A stretch of 64,000 bases of DNA, taken from NCBI GenBank assembly GCA_011634665.1, contig WAEK01000020.1:836501-900500 (forward strand), written 5' to 3'. This document shows, piece by piece, positions 1 to 11,686 of this stretch. The stretch's first letter is position 1. Every line of letters starts with the position of its first letter. The translations under genes and the position numbers were made by a program. The notes below the pieces were generated by a model, which saw only the letters and a list, made by a program, of their open reading frames with translations, had not been told where the DNA came from and did not search any database. The DNA is from Mortierella sp. BCC40632. Taxonomy: Eukaryota > Mortierellomycota > Mortierellomycetes > Mortierellales > Mortierellaceae.

Positions 1-633
1 CCAACAAAACAATCCGGTGAGCATTTTTTTTTTTCTTTCTTTCAACGAGAATGAGAATGAGAATGAGAAAGAAAGAAAGAAAGAAAGAGTGCGTCCAAAA
101 GAGAGATAAAGAAAGGTGGAGAGTTGGTGATGAAGAAGAAGGAAAAAAAAGAGCATACAGTAGTGTCGGTATGGAGGGCACGCTCCTTGTCTCGGAGAGA
201 TTGCTCCCGTCTTGTTTGTCTCCTCTTGCGCTGTTTGCTGGCCATGGTGCAGTGGGCAGCGTGTCAGGAATTGTCGATGAAGTTGAATGACTAGCCCGAG
301 TGCAAAGAAAGAGAGAGTGCGTGTATATGAGGTAAAGAAGGAGAGAGAAAGAGAGGAAAAGGAGCAAGAGCGTGAGTGCTGGCTGCAATAGAAGTGAAAA
401 GAATGGTTGAATGGGAGGTGTAGGTATGAGATTCGATTCTGGCCAATGGGTGGATTGTGATGTTAAAGAGAGCAAGAGCGAGCGAAGGAGAGCGTGGGTG
501 GGTGATGGAGGCTGCATATCATGTGATATCCACCAAGACCAAGAATGCATAAAAAAATCGTATTTATTCCGCTCGTCATGCAATAAAAATCGACTACATA
601 GGGGTATCTGCTGCCTCTGTTGGCGAGGGATGC
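1..633. other. 3' flank of lipase copy 1, no gene seen
   Basis: Purine-rich low-complexity DNA with GAAT/GAAA repeats at about 50-90 and GAGA stretches at 305-360. The short open frames here are made of this simple sequence. If the frame break in the lipase at 634-2018 is ignored, its reading frame runs open into this region for at least another 50 codons, but the translation is low-complexity and has no counterpart in the paralogue. Confidence 0.6.
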
Positions 634-2018
634 TCAGTTCATGAAGGTGAGGCAGTTGAGGCGACGGGGTTGGGTTGGGGGAGGGAGTGAAAAAATCGTC
701 CATGATATTAAAAGCAAGAGAGCTGGCAAAGATCGAAATGTGCATCGTAAAGTCCAGGAAGCAATACTCTTGGAGAGCCTTGTTCTTTACCAATGGATTC
801 TTGTCAACAAGAAAAGAGCGCGTATAGGGAGTCACGACCTCATCGTACTTTGTGGCGAGCATAAGGTACTCTACTCCTGGGACTGTGTCTCCGTCCTTGT
901 AGAGATCCTTCATGAATTGGGAGTCATACACCATCTGAAGGCAGGCCGCACAAAACTTGCTCAGCAGCTTTGTCACCGGATCATACACTAGTTTCAGAGG
1001 AACACAAGAACAAATGATCAGTAATTGTTTGCTTCCACCACATTCATCTTTCACAGCCTACAAGAATGCCAGCACTTACGTCCAATGATACGGCCAAGCG
1101 TAACAAGTGAACTCAAGTCAGTTCCATGGGTTGCAGGAGCAAGGCCACCCAGCTTGCGCACCTTGTTGGCTCCTCCCAATCTCTTCATATAGTAGATAGG
1201 CAGCTGCAAACATTTAAGGTATTAAAAAGGGGGAAGGAAGGGTTCTCGAGTAAGCATCTCTCTCTTTTCGCATTCTGAGTTTGACATGAGAACTATATTC
1301 AACTTACAAGACCTCCTTGAGAATGGCCCAACATATCAACCTTGGATGCTCCGGTAGCAGCCAACACTAAACAAGGCAATTCGTAAACAATAGATTGATG
1401 TTAGTGACATGTCTCTTTTCGAACTAGGCAAGTGAGCAGGTCGTAGGAATGTTGTTTACCTTTGTCAACAAAAGCGCTCAATTGTTTTCCAGAGTTCTCA
1501 ATGAGGTCCATGCCTCCGATTCCTGGTAATTGAGGAACTTGTCCATAGTCAAGCTATTTTGGTCAAGAAAGTTAGTAAAGTCTCCGAATAGATTGTATCC
1601 GCTACTCCTCTTCTACGCGCCAATCGAACTGTTTCTTTTCTTTCTTTTTTCTCTAGCCTTCACATACTTGGAATACACAGTATCCCTTGAGACCAAACCG
1701 TGTTCCGTGGTATGCCCAGCTAATGACGGAAGAATTGATAGGTCAGCCAATCTATTGGATTTTAACTAAAAAAGAGTTTCAAGATGATTATCGAGTCTCT
1801 TACTTGATAATGGCCGTCGGAAAGGTAGCGTGGACAAGAACCAATGGATACGGGTGCGATGCTGAAGGTTTGCATGACCAGTCATTTGCAAAGGATTGCG
1901 CTTCGAAATTCGCAGGCGGTTCTTGAACCGGGGCTGCATCGGTCTTGTCTGTAGCCAACGACAGTGTGGCGACGATCACCATTGCCCACCTGAGCAAACC
2001 ATTAGCACTTGGACGCAT
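634..2018 (-). CDS. secreted class-2 (EstA-type) lipase, copy 1, frame break near 3' end
   Basis: Predicted extracellular triacylglycerol lipase/esterase of the alpha/beta-hydrolase fold. Six exons on the minus strand: 2018-1804, 1719-1668, 1553-1460, 1366-1308, 1203-1080 and 987-634, all with GT..AG borders. The start Met is followed by a signal peptide of about 28 residues, then NDWSCKPSASHP, the block just before the first strand in this family. GHSQGG carries the nucleophile Ser, KYDEVVTPYT the probable Asp, and FTMH the probable His. It aligns almost end to end with the lipase at 5939-7282. Two oddities: the oxyanion segment HGLIGNGWDNW of the paralogue is HATFPTAIINW here, and exon 6 holds one base too many, so the shared ending (VNCL-like, then stop) is reached only after a frame shift in the C-rich run near 670-685. 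It may be a recent pseudogene, a diverged enzyme or an assembly error. Family call is secure; functionality is not. Confidence 0.78.
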
Positions 2019-2150
2019 AATGAGCTGAACTTGGAGGGGGAAAGGACCAGAGAATAGGCGGGGTTCTTGGTGATTGAAATGCGACGGATGGGAGGCAAAG
2101 AAATGAGGGTTGTTTCCTGGAGACCATCAAACCCATGGCCAAAATTACAC

Positions 2151-2160
2151 TATTTATAAA
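2151..2160 (-). promoter_or_regulatory. TATA-like box of lipase copy 1
   Basis: TTTATAAATA read on the minus strand, about 135 bp upstream of the start codon at 2018. The distance matches the TATA boxes seen for several other genes in the window, so the promoter of the damaged copy appears intact. Confidence 0.45.
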
Positions 2161-5030
2161 AACAAGGATTCTAGCTTGACCACTGCAGCCGCAGGGTAGG
2201 GCGTTATTTTGCCGAATGGCATTACCTAGTTCAAATGGAACTAAAGCCCATCTTTTCCTGAAGAACTTTGCTCCAGTTATCCTTTGCCATAACAGTTAGC
2301 CCAGAAAGCAGGCAAGAGGAAAAGAGAGGCTTTCTGGTAGAGGGAGAAAAAAAAAGGTAACGTTTGCATGCACGAGGCGTGCAAGGCGTGCATTCTAATC
2401 GATTCTGATTGTGCTACCTCTTGCTAGGGTGTTCACTGTATGATGTGGAACTCGCTTATTTCCCCATACTGCCCGCTTTGGCTTTTTTTTTTTTTTTTTT
2501 TTTTTTCAGCTGCTTCGGTTCCCTTCACGCTCTCTCCTCACATTTTTTTTTTTTTTTAACTCGACTGGCCATCTCGGACCGGCAGAGCAGATTGCCTACC
2601 ACATCTTCGGAGGATATGGGTGCATTCCTGTTCAAGAATGTGCCCTCCAAACAAATACCCCTTTCAAGCTACAGACTGGATTCTCCTCCAAGTCCAAATA
2701 GGAGCCGTTGCCGATGTCAAGTTATTTGTTATTGCTGATAAACATATATTTTTCTCCAAAGGTCCACCAATGATTCTGGAGCCGAGCAGGCCTAGCGCTT
2801 GACCGTAGGGACACAGCAAATGTTTCACGACTTTCTAGCATCTGTGCTTGCCAGCATGTGCGTCCACATGCTGCATACCAGCCTCTGTAGCAAATAATAG
2901 GCCGGATTGCAATGGCCAACCAGAGGCAGCAGCGCTTCCCGCATCCTTGTTCGCGATGAAAACAGAACTTCTATCCGGTTGAAATTGAATCAACCAAGCG
3001 TTCAATGGCTCGCGAGGGCTCCTTGGCGATTTAGCTGTTTGCGTACCACAATTATAGCTCATCGGTTGGCCCAAAGGATCGCGAAAAAAAAAAAAAAAAA
3101 AAGCTAGGTAAAATTTTTTCGGCTCTCTTTCTCGCTTCCTACAGGGCAGGGTTGATGAGATACTGCATAACGTGTACCTGCATAGAGGGATATGCTCTCT
3201 TGCATTTCTCACACCCTCCACGTTCGCTTCGTGCCGCGACGATCCTCTTAGCTTTGAGCCTGCTGGGGCTATTAGGCGATGTACACTCTAATGTGACTCA
3301 GCCTTGTTGAATCCCCCACAACATACCCTTCCCTTCGGCTCTCTAATGGCCCTCCAAATTTTTTCTCCTCGCCTAGAAGCCTTAGCATGCGCTGCGTACC
3401 TATCGTTAGAGGTCACAATTGGCGCCAAAGAGTTTTCTGGCGCCAAGTGGGGTAAAGGCATTCTAGTAAGAATACCTTCGCTGCGCTCGGATCCATTCTT
3501 CCATCGAGAAGTTGTAAAGGGTAGGAAGAAACATGCTCCGCTCCAATGGCCTCGACAGAGTACCATCTTCTCACTACGAATCCGAGGAGAGGAAAAAAAA
3601 AAAAAAAACTCCCTTCCCCCAACTCTACTTAGAAGTTAGGAAATACGGTCTAATCATTCTGGACAAGACTATGAAGTGGAGAAAAGGACCGAAGCAAGGG
3701 GTCCCGAGAGAGAGAGATGGAGTGGAACGACGCAATGTGTCTTTGAGCTGTGTATTTCTTGTTGGTAAGCATGCATTCTTCGGCCCTTTTCCCACTTGGT
3801 TCACACGTTCCTGGGTCAAAGTAGCGGGATGCAGGAATGTCGTTGGACCGGATACTCTCTACACTCGTCTACAATAGAGCCCAAAGAGGATTAGAGTTTA
3901 CAGGGTATAGGGGGTAGGGGTGGGGGTGGGGCGCTGCAAGCAAATAGAGTTTTTAAAATATTCAGGAGACCCACGAGCAAGACACGGGAGCCGAGGGTAT
4001 GTTTGTTCCCTTCTACCGGGAGGAGACGTGTGAATCGGCGCGACGCATAATAGACATTCGGCTGGCAAGCTTGCGTATTTGCACCTGAAAAGACACCTAC
4101 GGCTGGGCTGGCTAGACTATTGTACTCTGTTAAAGAAAAAGAAAAAGAAAAAAAGAAAAGAAAAGAAAAAAAAAAAGGCGGCGGTAGACTAGTGTACATT
4201 CCTCTTTGTGGAGGCGCTGACGAGTGATCGATCGACTCGACAGACACAACAATCGCCCCTCCACACTCTGTGCGACGTCCAAGCGCGCACTACACTGTCC
4301 AAAAGACAAGCCTTGTAGACGCCCCCACCGCCCACACCCGAAACCCTTTCTGCGCGCTTGCTTGTGTTCGTTCAACATTGTTTTTTTTTTTTTTTTTTTC
4401 TCTTCCGGACAAAACGGCATACCAGCACTGACCGCTTTAACCAAGTCATGCTGGCCTTTTTTTTTCTCAGAGACCTTGCTCCTGTAAACTCACAGGAAAG
4501 ATTCGATTCTGGGTCATCTTCCTCTCCCCGTGCTTCTCCCCCAGGATATTGCAGCAGAGAGACATCGGCGCACAACCATCTTGAACTCCCCACCCAACTT
4601 TTTTTTTTTTTGTGAATGCGGAGGTGAATGCAGAGGTGATTCTTCCATAAGGCTCCGATCGGGCGGCCTCAAGCATAACGAACTTTTGGTATCCGCATCC
4701 CCTCCCCCCATCTCCCTCCTTGCAAACTCAACCCTAATTCCTACTTGCTCCATCTAACTTTCTTCCGTTGGCCACTAGCTCCATGTCGCCTTTTTTTTTC
4801 TCTCCGCAAAAAGTATCTGCAATGTGGTTTTTGTGTCTATCAGATGAAGGGCGCAGGGCTGTTTACTGGATATAACATGTAGATGAATAGACAGTCAACA
4901 TTCCTCAGTGGAGTAAGAAAAATAAAAAACGTTGGCTGGGTTGACTCCTGCATGCTGCAGAGTGCGTTCAGGCGGACTCAATTTCATCTCGCTCCTTGCA
5001 CATTGGTCAATCGCCATAGTCTCATTCCCT

Positions 5031-5106
5031 CCCTCCCTCCCTCTCTCTCTCTCTTTCACTCTACCCCTCCCTCCCTCTCTCTCTCTCTTTCACTCTACCC
5101 CTCCCC
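5031..5106. repeat. two-copy tandem repeat, CT-rich, unit about 36-38 bp
   Basis: A block made of CCCTCC, (CT)n, TTTCACTCTACC occurs twice in direct succession, at about 5031-5066 and 5067-5104. The copies differ mainly in the number of CT steps. It looks like a simple-sequence expansion with no coding content. Confidence 0.6.
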
Positions 5107-5787
5107 CTGTCACCCCTCGGCTCGACCCTCTCTCTCCACACACACACAAAGACACGGCGCTTTGTTTGGATCAAAATGCCAAAAGAGAAAGAAAAGGAGA
5201 GGCAAATGACCAAGCCGAACGAGATTGCAGGTCGTTATGAGAAAAAGAAAACATACACGCGCTTTCAAAAGAAAAGAGAACTAGACAATAAAGTCAACAA
5301 GCACATGTCGATGGAGTTCTTTTTGGGAGGTCAGGGAGAAGCAATGGGTTGGCTTTCCTTTTGAACTCGGGTGACTGTGTGTACCAGGGTGAAGGTATTC
5401 GGTGGTATCCCTCTTGTCTAGAACCGACCAAGAAGCCTGACGCCTGAACTGTGAACTTTTTTTTTTTTTTTTTGGCTCCTCTTTCGGAGGTGGAGAGCGG
5501 GGAAGGAGAAAGCGAGACAGTCGTCGCATGTGAGTTTAGATATGCGTAGTTTGGAGTGTAGACAATTAAAGTCAGGTTGTACTCTAATTCACACGATGAC
5601 CAACAGGTCGATTGAGATGCTAACAGAGACAATACCTGTGCCATTTTTTTTTCAAACCATGAGGTGCCCCAAGGGTAAGAAATCTATGCTCGTCTATCCT
5701 ACTGTGTTTGGAGAAAGAAGAAAAAAACAGCAGCACAAAGTGGGCGTCCAATATGCTGGACTTTGCCCGCTGGGCTCCCCAAATTCT

Positions 5788-5797
5788 TATAAAAAGG
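5788..5797 (+). promoter_or_regulatory. TATA box of lipase copy 2
   Basis: TATAAAAAGG lies 142-151 bp before the ATG at 5939 and is followed by a CT-rich leader with a run of C at 5847-5856 and a TCC repeat, as expected for a fungal core promoter and 5' UTR. Confidence 0.55.
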
Positions 5798-5938
5798 CTA
5801 CATCCACGAAAAAGCTCCGCCTCGATCTTTAAGAGACAAAAGCATCCCCCCCCCCCCTCTTACTCCTCCTCCTCCTCCTCATCTCTATTCACTTCTTGAA
5901 CCTCTAGCAGCTCCATCTGTCCTGATTCTCTTTCGAAA

Positions 5939-7282
5939 ATGCGTTTCTCAAGCCTCATTTCAGTTGCCTCGCTCGCAGCAGTCACCCTCGTGGCCCAACT
6001 TGCCAATGCCTCACCCTTGCCTTTGGATTTCAAGGAAGCCGAAGCCAACTATGTGCCCCTCATGAAGCGAGAATACACAGCTGACGATATTGAAAAGTTT
6101 GAGCGTATCGAGAAGCGATCCACTGCTGGATTCAATGACTGGTCTTGCAAGCCCTCCAAGGCCCACCCTCGACCCATCGTGCTCGTTCATGGTCTCATTG
6201 GAAATGGATGGGACAACTGGCTGTACATGGCCCCAAGATTTGTCTTGAAGGGCTACTGTGTCTTCTCCTTGACCTATGGCAAACTTCCCGGCATTCCACT
6301 CATTGCTGGACTGGATTCCATGGAAACCAGTGCTCAACAATTGTCAACTTTTATCGACAAGGTCTTGGCGTCAACTGGCTCTACCAAGGTGAACCTGTTG
6401 GGTCATTCTCAGGGATCGCTTATGCCCCGATACTACCTCAAGTTCTTGGGTGGAGCATCCAAAGTTGGTATGTCATTTCTTCTGGAAAGGGGATTGTCTG
6501 TTTGTGAGAAGTGTGCGCACATTTCGGGAGGCACTCGAATTTTTTTTTTTTTGCAAACCTGCCTCATGCTAATTCGTTTTCCACCATTTCGTCAATTAGA
6601 CAAGTATGCTGCTTTCGGAACCATTGCCTACGGAACCACTCTTTCTGGATTGGTTGATCTCGCCAAGGCTATTGGCATTTACGATTTTGCGTAAGACTCC
6701 ATGGCGCAATTCTTTCTCTTTCATTTTTTTCTTTCTTTTCTTGAGGATTGACATTCATCATGATCTAATGAATATTTCTTTCTCTCTACAGTACAAAGGT
6801 GATTGACCCAGTTTGCAAGTCCTGCACGCAGTTCCTTGTTGGGTCTGATTTCCTTAATAACTTGAACAAGGGTGGCGACACAGTCCCAGGCGTCCAGTAC
6901 AAGTACATCGCTTCTGTCTACGATCAGGTCGTGACTCCATACACCAATGGTTACCTCCGTGACAAGAACCCCTTGGTCCAGAATGTCAAGCTCCAGGACT
7001 TGTGCTTGGCTGACCTCGCGGAGCATGCTCTTCAGATGGCCGATGTAAGTTCAATTCTTCACACATACACACACTCTCTCTTTCTCTTTTTCTCCCGCCC
7101 TCTCTCTCCCCTAGTCGTTTCGTCCCTGAATTACGACAAATGTTCCTGAAAAATCTTATTCTGACCCTCCATGACCCCCATTTCTTCTGTCATTTGCTTA
7201 GCCGATCGTCTTCCATTCGGTCAACGCCTTCTTCGATTCCACCGCCCCTCAGACAGTGAACTGCCTCTCGGCTCTGTGGTAG
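5939..7282 (+). CDS. secreted class-2 (EstA-type) triacylglycerol lipase, copy 2
   Basis: Predicted extracellular lipase of 317 residues. Four exons: 5939-6467, 6600-6690, 6792-7044 and 7202-7282; phases close exactly. A signal peptide of about 24 residues ending in ANA is followed by a propeptide with two dibasic KR sites (MKR, EKR) fitting Kex2-type processing. Then come NDWSCKPSKAHP, the oxyanion motif HGLIGNGWDNW, and GHSQGS with the nucleophile Ser. YDQVVTPY has the likely acidic residue and AEHAL the likely His. CKSC and the C-terminal NCL suggest disulfides. From memory of the family, the NDWSCKPS block and this motif order are typical of actinobacterial class-2 lipases (Pfam Lipase_2), so an ancient bacterial origin is possible; that part is inference. 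It is divergent from, and more intact than, the paralogue at 634-2018. Confidence 0.9.
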
Positions 7283-8599
7283 ACAAATGTCTCCCCATTT
7301 CTTTTTATCAATTAACAGGAGATTTTCTCAATTCCTTCTTGCGTGGTTCAAGGCCCAAGTCTAGCCTGGCTATTACTTGTTTGTATACCCCTTCTTACCT
7401 CCCCAGCTTTGGTCTATTATGACCTTTTCTGAGCACCAAATCATCTTGCTCCTCACCCAAGTCGCCCTTTCTCTCTCTTTCTCAATGCAACATCCTCACA
7501 TGGTACATTAATTACAAGTAGCCTCAACCAACGCCTATTACTCAGTATGGACTGCTGGTCCCAGTCCTCATTTTTTTTTCCTGCCTTCTTTTCAGTACTC
7601 CTGTTATTTCTCTTCTTCATTAAAAAAAATGCTCTTGACATCTTTTTTAAAAAAAGGCCTCTACAAAAAAAAGATCTGAATGCTCAATGGATTTCCGAAG
7701 GTCAAAAGGCCCCCATGTAAATCCGTTTTGCCTTTTGCTCACTCCTTCCCTTGATCATGACATTCCCTCTCGCCTCCGCCCATCCTCGCCTCCCCCCCAA
7801 CAGGAGAGCCCCAAGGTGGGACAAGGACAAAGGGAGAGAAAAAAGGGACCATGCACGGTGATAACATGGCCCATGTAGTCATTCTGTTACACACACATAT
7901 TTTGTACATTCGGATCCCCGCCCGATGCATTTGACCATGAGAGAGAAAAGAGGTTTGTGCAGACAACAACCAGTCCATATTCCCGTGTCCCTCCGAACCT
8001 TTGTTGTTATTTTCTTCCCCCTTCTAGTTACTGTAGTTTTTTTTTTTGACAGACCTTCAATACCTTTTTTTTTCTTTCTTATATTCTTCTTCTTCTCATG
8101 AACAAGGCGCAATCGATAGAGCCAGGCGGGTAGCACAGGAGTCTCGGGACCCTGGGCTTGTCTTTCTTTTGTTTCTTCTTTTTCTTGGCTGCTGTTTGTT
8201 TACATGCCCAATATGGAGATGTCACTTTTGTAATCCTGACTCTTTTCTCAATCACCACCCCTACCTTTCTCACTTTTTTTTTTTTTTTTTTTTTTTTTTC
8301 CTGTTCCCCTTGCGAATTTTGTGAGTTTAAACGACGCGTGGCAAATAAGAAAAAAAAAAAAGGGGGGGGAGTGAGAACCCATGCTGCTTACGCACCCGCA
8401 TGAGGTCGGGACTTTTTTATTTTATTTTATAGTGACTAGCCTCACTCCCACAATCTCAGCTGTTAGGCTCAAAGGCGTAAAATATCGTCGTCTACTGAGT
8501 TCTTACCTCTTGGACGCTTTCATCACGTTATTGCTTGGTCCAATCCCTCAATGCTCCGCCACGTTGCACTGCCATTAGAAGACAACGAGGAGGAGGAGG

Positions 8600-8602
<3 letters not shown>

Positions 8603-8657
<55 letters not shown>
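8603..8657. repeat. (GA)n microsatellite
   Basis: About 27 uninterrupted GA steps, preceded by a short GGA repeat. It lies 480-530 bp upstream of the ADP-ribosylglycohydrolase start codon. Confidence 0.95.
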
Positions 8658-8662
<5 letters not shown>

Positions 8663-8994
8663 GAGGGAGGAGGTAGTTGAATGGACGAATAGAGAGAGAT
8701 CCTCGTCCTTGGTGGCAAAACCTGACCCCGACTCTGTTCATCAGCATCCACTCAAGCAGTAAAAATAAAAGAAACGCCGCAGCAGGAAAAGAAAATATGG
8801 TATGTAGTGGATAACGCCCAATGGAGTGTCTGGAATAGCTGCAAAGCAACTAATGTCGCCTGGAACCGACACAAAGAATATTACAGCTTCGATCGATGAT
8901 TGCTCACTCTCTTTCCCTCACTCTCTCTCTCTCTTTGCCCAAGTCGTGGCTTGGACAAGGGACCGCATTCTTGGGATGCGCGGCCAATAGTCCC

Positions 8995-9001
8995 TATAAA
9001 A
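8995..9001 (+). promoter_or_regulatory. TATA box of ADP-ribosylglycohydrolase gene
   Basis: TATAAAA about 135 bp before the ATG at 9134, with a pyrimidine-rich stretch between box and start codon. Confidence 0.55.
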
Positions 9002-9133
9002 TGGAGGGGGACAACAGCTCGTCTTTCTCACGCCATTTTCTCACATCTTCATCGCCTCTACTGTTCTCCTCCCATTGCCTGCCTGTCTGTCTGCCAAAAA
9101 CAAAAAAAAAAATCTTTTCTTTTCTCGAACGCC

Positions 9134-11066
9134 ATGTCCGCCATTTCCACTCTTGCCAGGACTGTGATCCGTGATCGTATTCGGGGCTGCCTTTTTGGTA
9201 AGTTCTTGCCATCGAACTCTTTTGAGTATTCTTCCTGTAGATACATACCTCCACCCATATCTCTTTCTCTCTCGTTCTTGTATCTCGTGGAAGGCGCCCT
9301 CCACACCTCCCCCCTCCTCCCCCCTAACTCTTTTTTTGTGTTTTTTTTTACAATGTTTTAGGAAATGCTGTCGGGGATGCCTACGGTCTCGCTACAGAGT
9401 TTATGACGACCACCACAGCGGAGAGGATCTACGGCAACGGACCTATCGCCTTTGGTAGCGATCCTGGGTAAGGAAGAAAGAGCGAGAGAAAGCTGATGAC
9501 AAAGAAATTAAGAAGTAACAGCAATCTCGAGTCCTAACTCTCACTTTCTCTCTCTCGGTACCATAATAGATACTCTGTCTGGGAAGATGGTCATCGGAGT
9601 ATTGAAGAAAGGAACGATTTCACGGACGATACGGATCAAATGTTGCTCCTTCTTCAATCATTGAATCAAACAGGAGATGGACGACTACATGCTGTCAACT
9701 TTGCGACCAAGATGGCGGAGTGGCTCAATTTTGGATTCCCGGAATTGGGAACGCCAGCTCGTGGGATCGGTTTTACAGTCGGTCGAGTCATGAGGCATCC
9801 ACTTTTTATCAAAAACCCACATATGGCTGCATTCGAGGTAAAATTTGGAGCTGGGAAAGAAAAACGAGGAAAAAAAGAAAAAAGAAAAAAGAAAAAAGAA
9901 AAGCCCAAGAGCAACCATCCCACGGTTCGTGTATTCATCCGGACTGGGAAAAAAAGGGTAAAAATACTAACAGAAATTATCCTTTTTACTTTCGCCCATT
10001 TTGTTTATATCTCAAGGTATGGGATGTCTCGGGTCGTGAACTGGCACCGAATGGTGCCGTGATGAGAACTTCTGTTGCCGGTATCGAGTCGTTCTGGGAT
10101 GAAGCTCGAGTAGTCGAGAATGCACTCTCCGCCGCCAAGATCACTCATGCCGATCCAAGATCCGTCATCAGTGCCTTGGTCTCATCCGTCTTGATCTCAA
10201 GAATGTTGCGTGGAGGTGGAAATCATCTGGATCAGGACCGTGAACGGGATTGGAACCCTCAATTGAAAAAAAATAGCTATCGACAAAGTCTTTTGGAGTA
10301 CCTGGAAAGAGGAACAAATCTCAAAGGAAACACCAGTCTCCATCCAAAATATGAACCAGAAACAGAGGCAACCAAATTCAAACCCAAAGACTGTAAGGCT
10401 CTGAATGCTGAAAGATTGGCTCAAGAGGCTTGGGAAGGAGGAAGTTATCGAGACCAATTCAATGAATGGAGCCCTACACAACCACGAAATCAAAATCGAC
10501 CCGAAGTCAAGTTGCGTGAGGATATTGGATGGATTGGAATTGACAAAGTAGGTGAGGACGAAGCCGCAGGAGCGTTGGCTCGATCTGTCGTATCGGACTA
10601 TATTTTCTTGATCCAGGAGACCAATGTTGTGCCTTATCAACAACCTGGAGCTCCCGGGATCCAGGAAAAGTGGGCAAACGAGTTGCAGTCTCATTGTTTC
10701 CCAAAGAACATGGCTCAGTTGGATCTTGGGGCCGTTAGTGCGATCGGCTACACGTACAAGTGTATTGGTATTGGTATTTATGGTGCCACCCGTCGCATCG
10801 ATCCCTCGCCAACTGCACCCGAATATGGAGGTGCGGAAGGACTTTTCCGAGGTACGATGGAGCAAGTCACGCTCCAGGCGGGCGATGCAGACACGAATGC
10901 GGCAGTGATGGGATCTATCCTCGGTGCACGCTTCGGACTTGAACAAGGTATCCCACGGAATTGGTGGACAAAGATTCAACATTTCAATTGGTTGAACAAG
11001 ACCATTGATCAGTATGCGGACCGTGTCTTGAGCAATTACGATGCCTTTGTCCAGGCTCAGCGTTAA
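9134..11066 (+). CDS. ADP-ribosylglycohydrolase family protein
   Basis: Predicted hydrolase that removes ADP-ribose from modified targets (ADPRH/DraG/crystallin-J1 family). Four exons, 9134-9197, 9362-9467, 9570-9837 and 10017-11066, giving 495 residues with all phases closing. The first intron interrupts the N-terminal motif: GCLFG in exon 1 joins GNAVGDAYGLATEF in exon 2, the expected GxxxGDAxGxxxEF block. TDDTD at about residues 75-79 and AGDADTNAAV near 434-443 supply the acidic residues that bind the di-metal centre. PNGAVMR (about 157-163) is also typical. Between roughly residues 215 and 400 there is a long charged insertion compared with compact bacterial members, which might serve substrate or partner binding. 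No signal peptide is visible, so a cytosolic or nuclear role is likely. Substrate specificity (protein, nucleic acid or small molecule) cannot be told from sequence. Confidence 0.9.
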
Positions 11067-11686
11067 GAATAAATCCAGTAGGGGTGAAGTGAGTTATCAC
11101 TGTTGACGGCTGTTGGTGGTGAGGAGGAGTGGGGGAAGATAGTGTCATGAGTATTTATCAAGTCGGATGATTGCGGTACTCGAAAAAACAGTCGGTGACA
11201 AATGCTCAAAAGGACCTTGGGTCTTTCTCAACACATTTTTTCGGTCAAGGTAGTCAGTAGCTGATGCAGAGGATGGAAAAATATCTTCAAGCATGGTAGC
11301 ATTCCTACAGCCATGAACGCAACTACTCGAAGCTTAAAAAGGAAACCAAGACTTTGGTTGCTCCCGAAGAGTATCTCTTTCCCTGTTGCCAATGTTATGT
11401 CCCTCTTGACTCTTATTTTTGAAGGATGTAGATGAAGATAATATAACTCGATGGATATATAAATATTTTATTGTAGAGTAACGAATGCCAGACTAAAAGC
11501 TGCCTGGCAAGGAAAATGCTGAAGAGAAGAATAGTAGAAATGTCTTTGAAAAAGTGCCGGTAGTGTACAGTGCAATGTTGAGTGAATCTTGAATAGTAAA
11601 GAGAGTGATGGTGAGGGTCCTATCGACACCTTTCCCCTCCTTTTCTTCTCTTCTTGAGAGGAAAGAGAGGGGTGTTTTTATCTTGC
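11067..11686. other. 3' flanks of convergent genes
   Basis: Between the stop of the ADP-ribosylglycohydrolase and that of the small protein on the other strand. AT-rich around 11420-11480 (TATATAAATATTTTATTG), which may hold polyadenylation signals. No gene seen. Confidence 0.5.

Larger units (their letters stand above)
2019..5938. other. long intergenic region between divergent lipases
   Basis: About 3.9 kb with no convincing gene. Holds many homopolymer runs (T at 2485-2506, A at 3085-3102, T at 4381-4399, T at 5459-5474) and CT-rich DNA. Open frames here are short, overlap on both strands and contain long Phe or Lys runs. A promoter for each lipase sits at either end. Confidence 0.6.
7283..9133. 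other. intergenic, low complexity
   Basis: 3' flank of the lipase and 5' flank of the ADP-ribosylglycohydrolase. Contains T runs (8034-8047, 8274-8300) and a long GA tract at 8603-8657. No coding signal beyond simple-sequence open frames. Confidence 0.6.

Noticed and set aside
8101..8160. Possible tRNA-like stretch with G/C-rich stems
   Set aside because: No A-box or B-box match and no cloverleaf could be drawn; no tRNA found elsewhere either.
10197..10982. 261-codon open frame on the minus strand
   Set aside because: It lies wholly antisense to exon 4 of the ADP-ribosylglycohydrolase and has no motif; a mirror of the coding frame.
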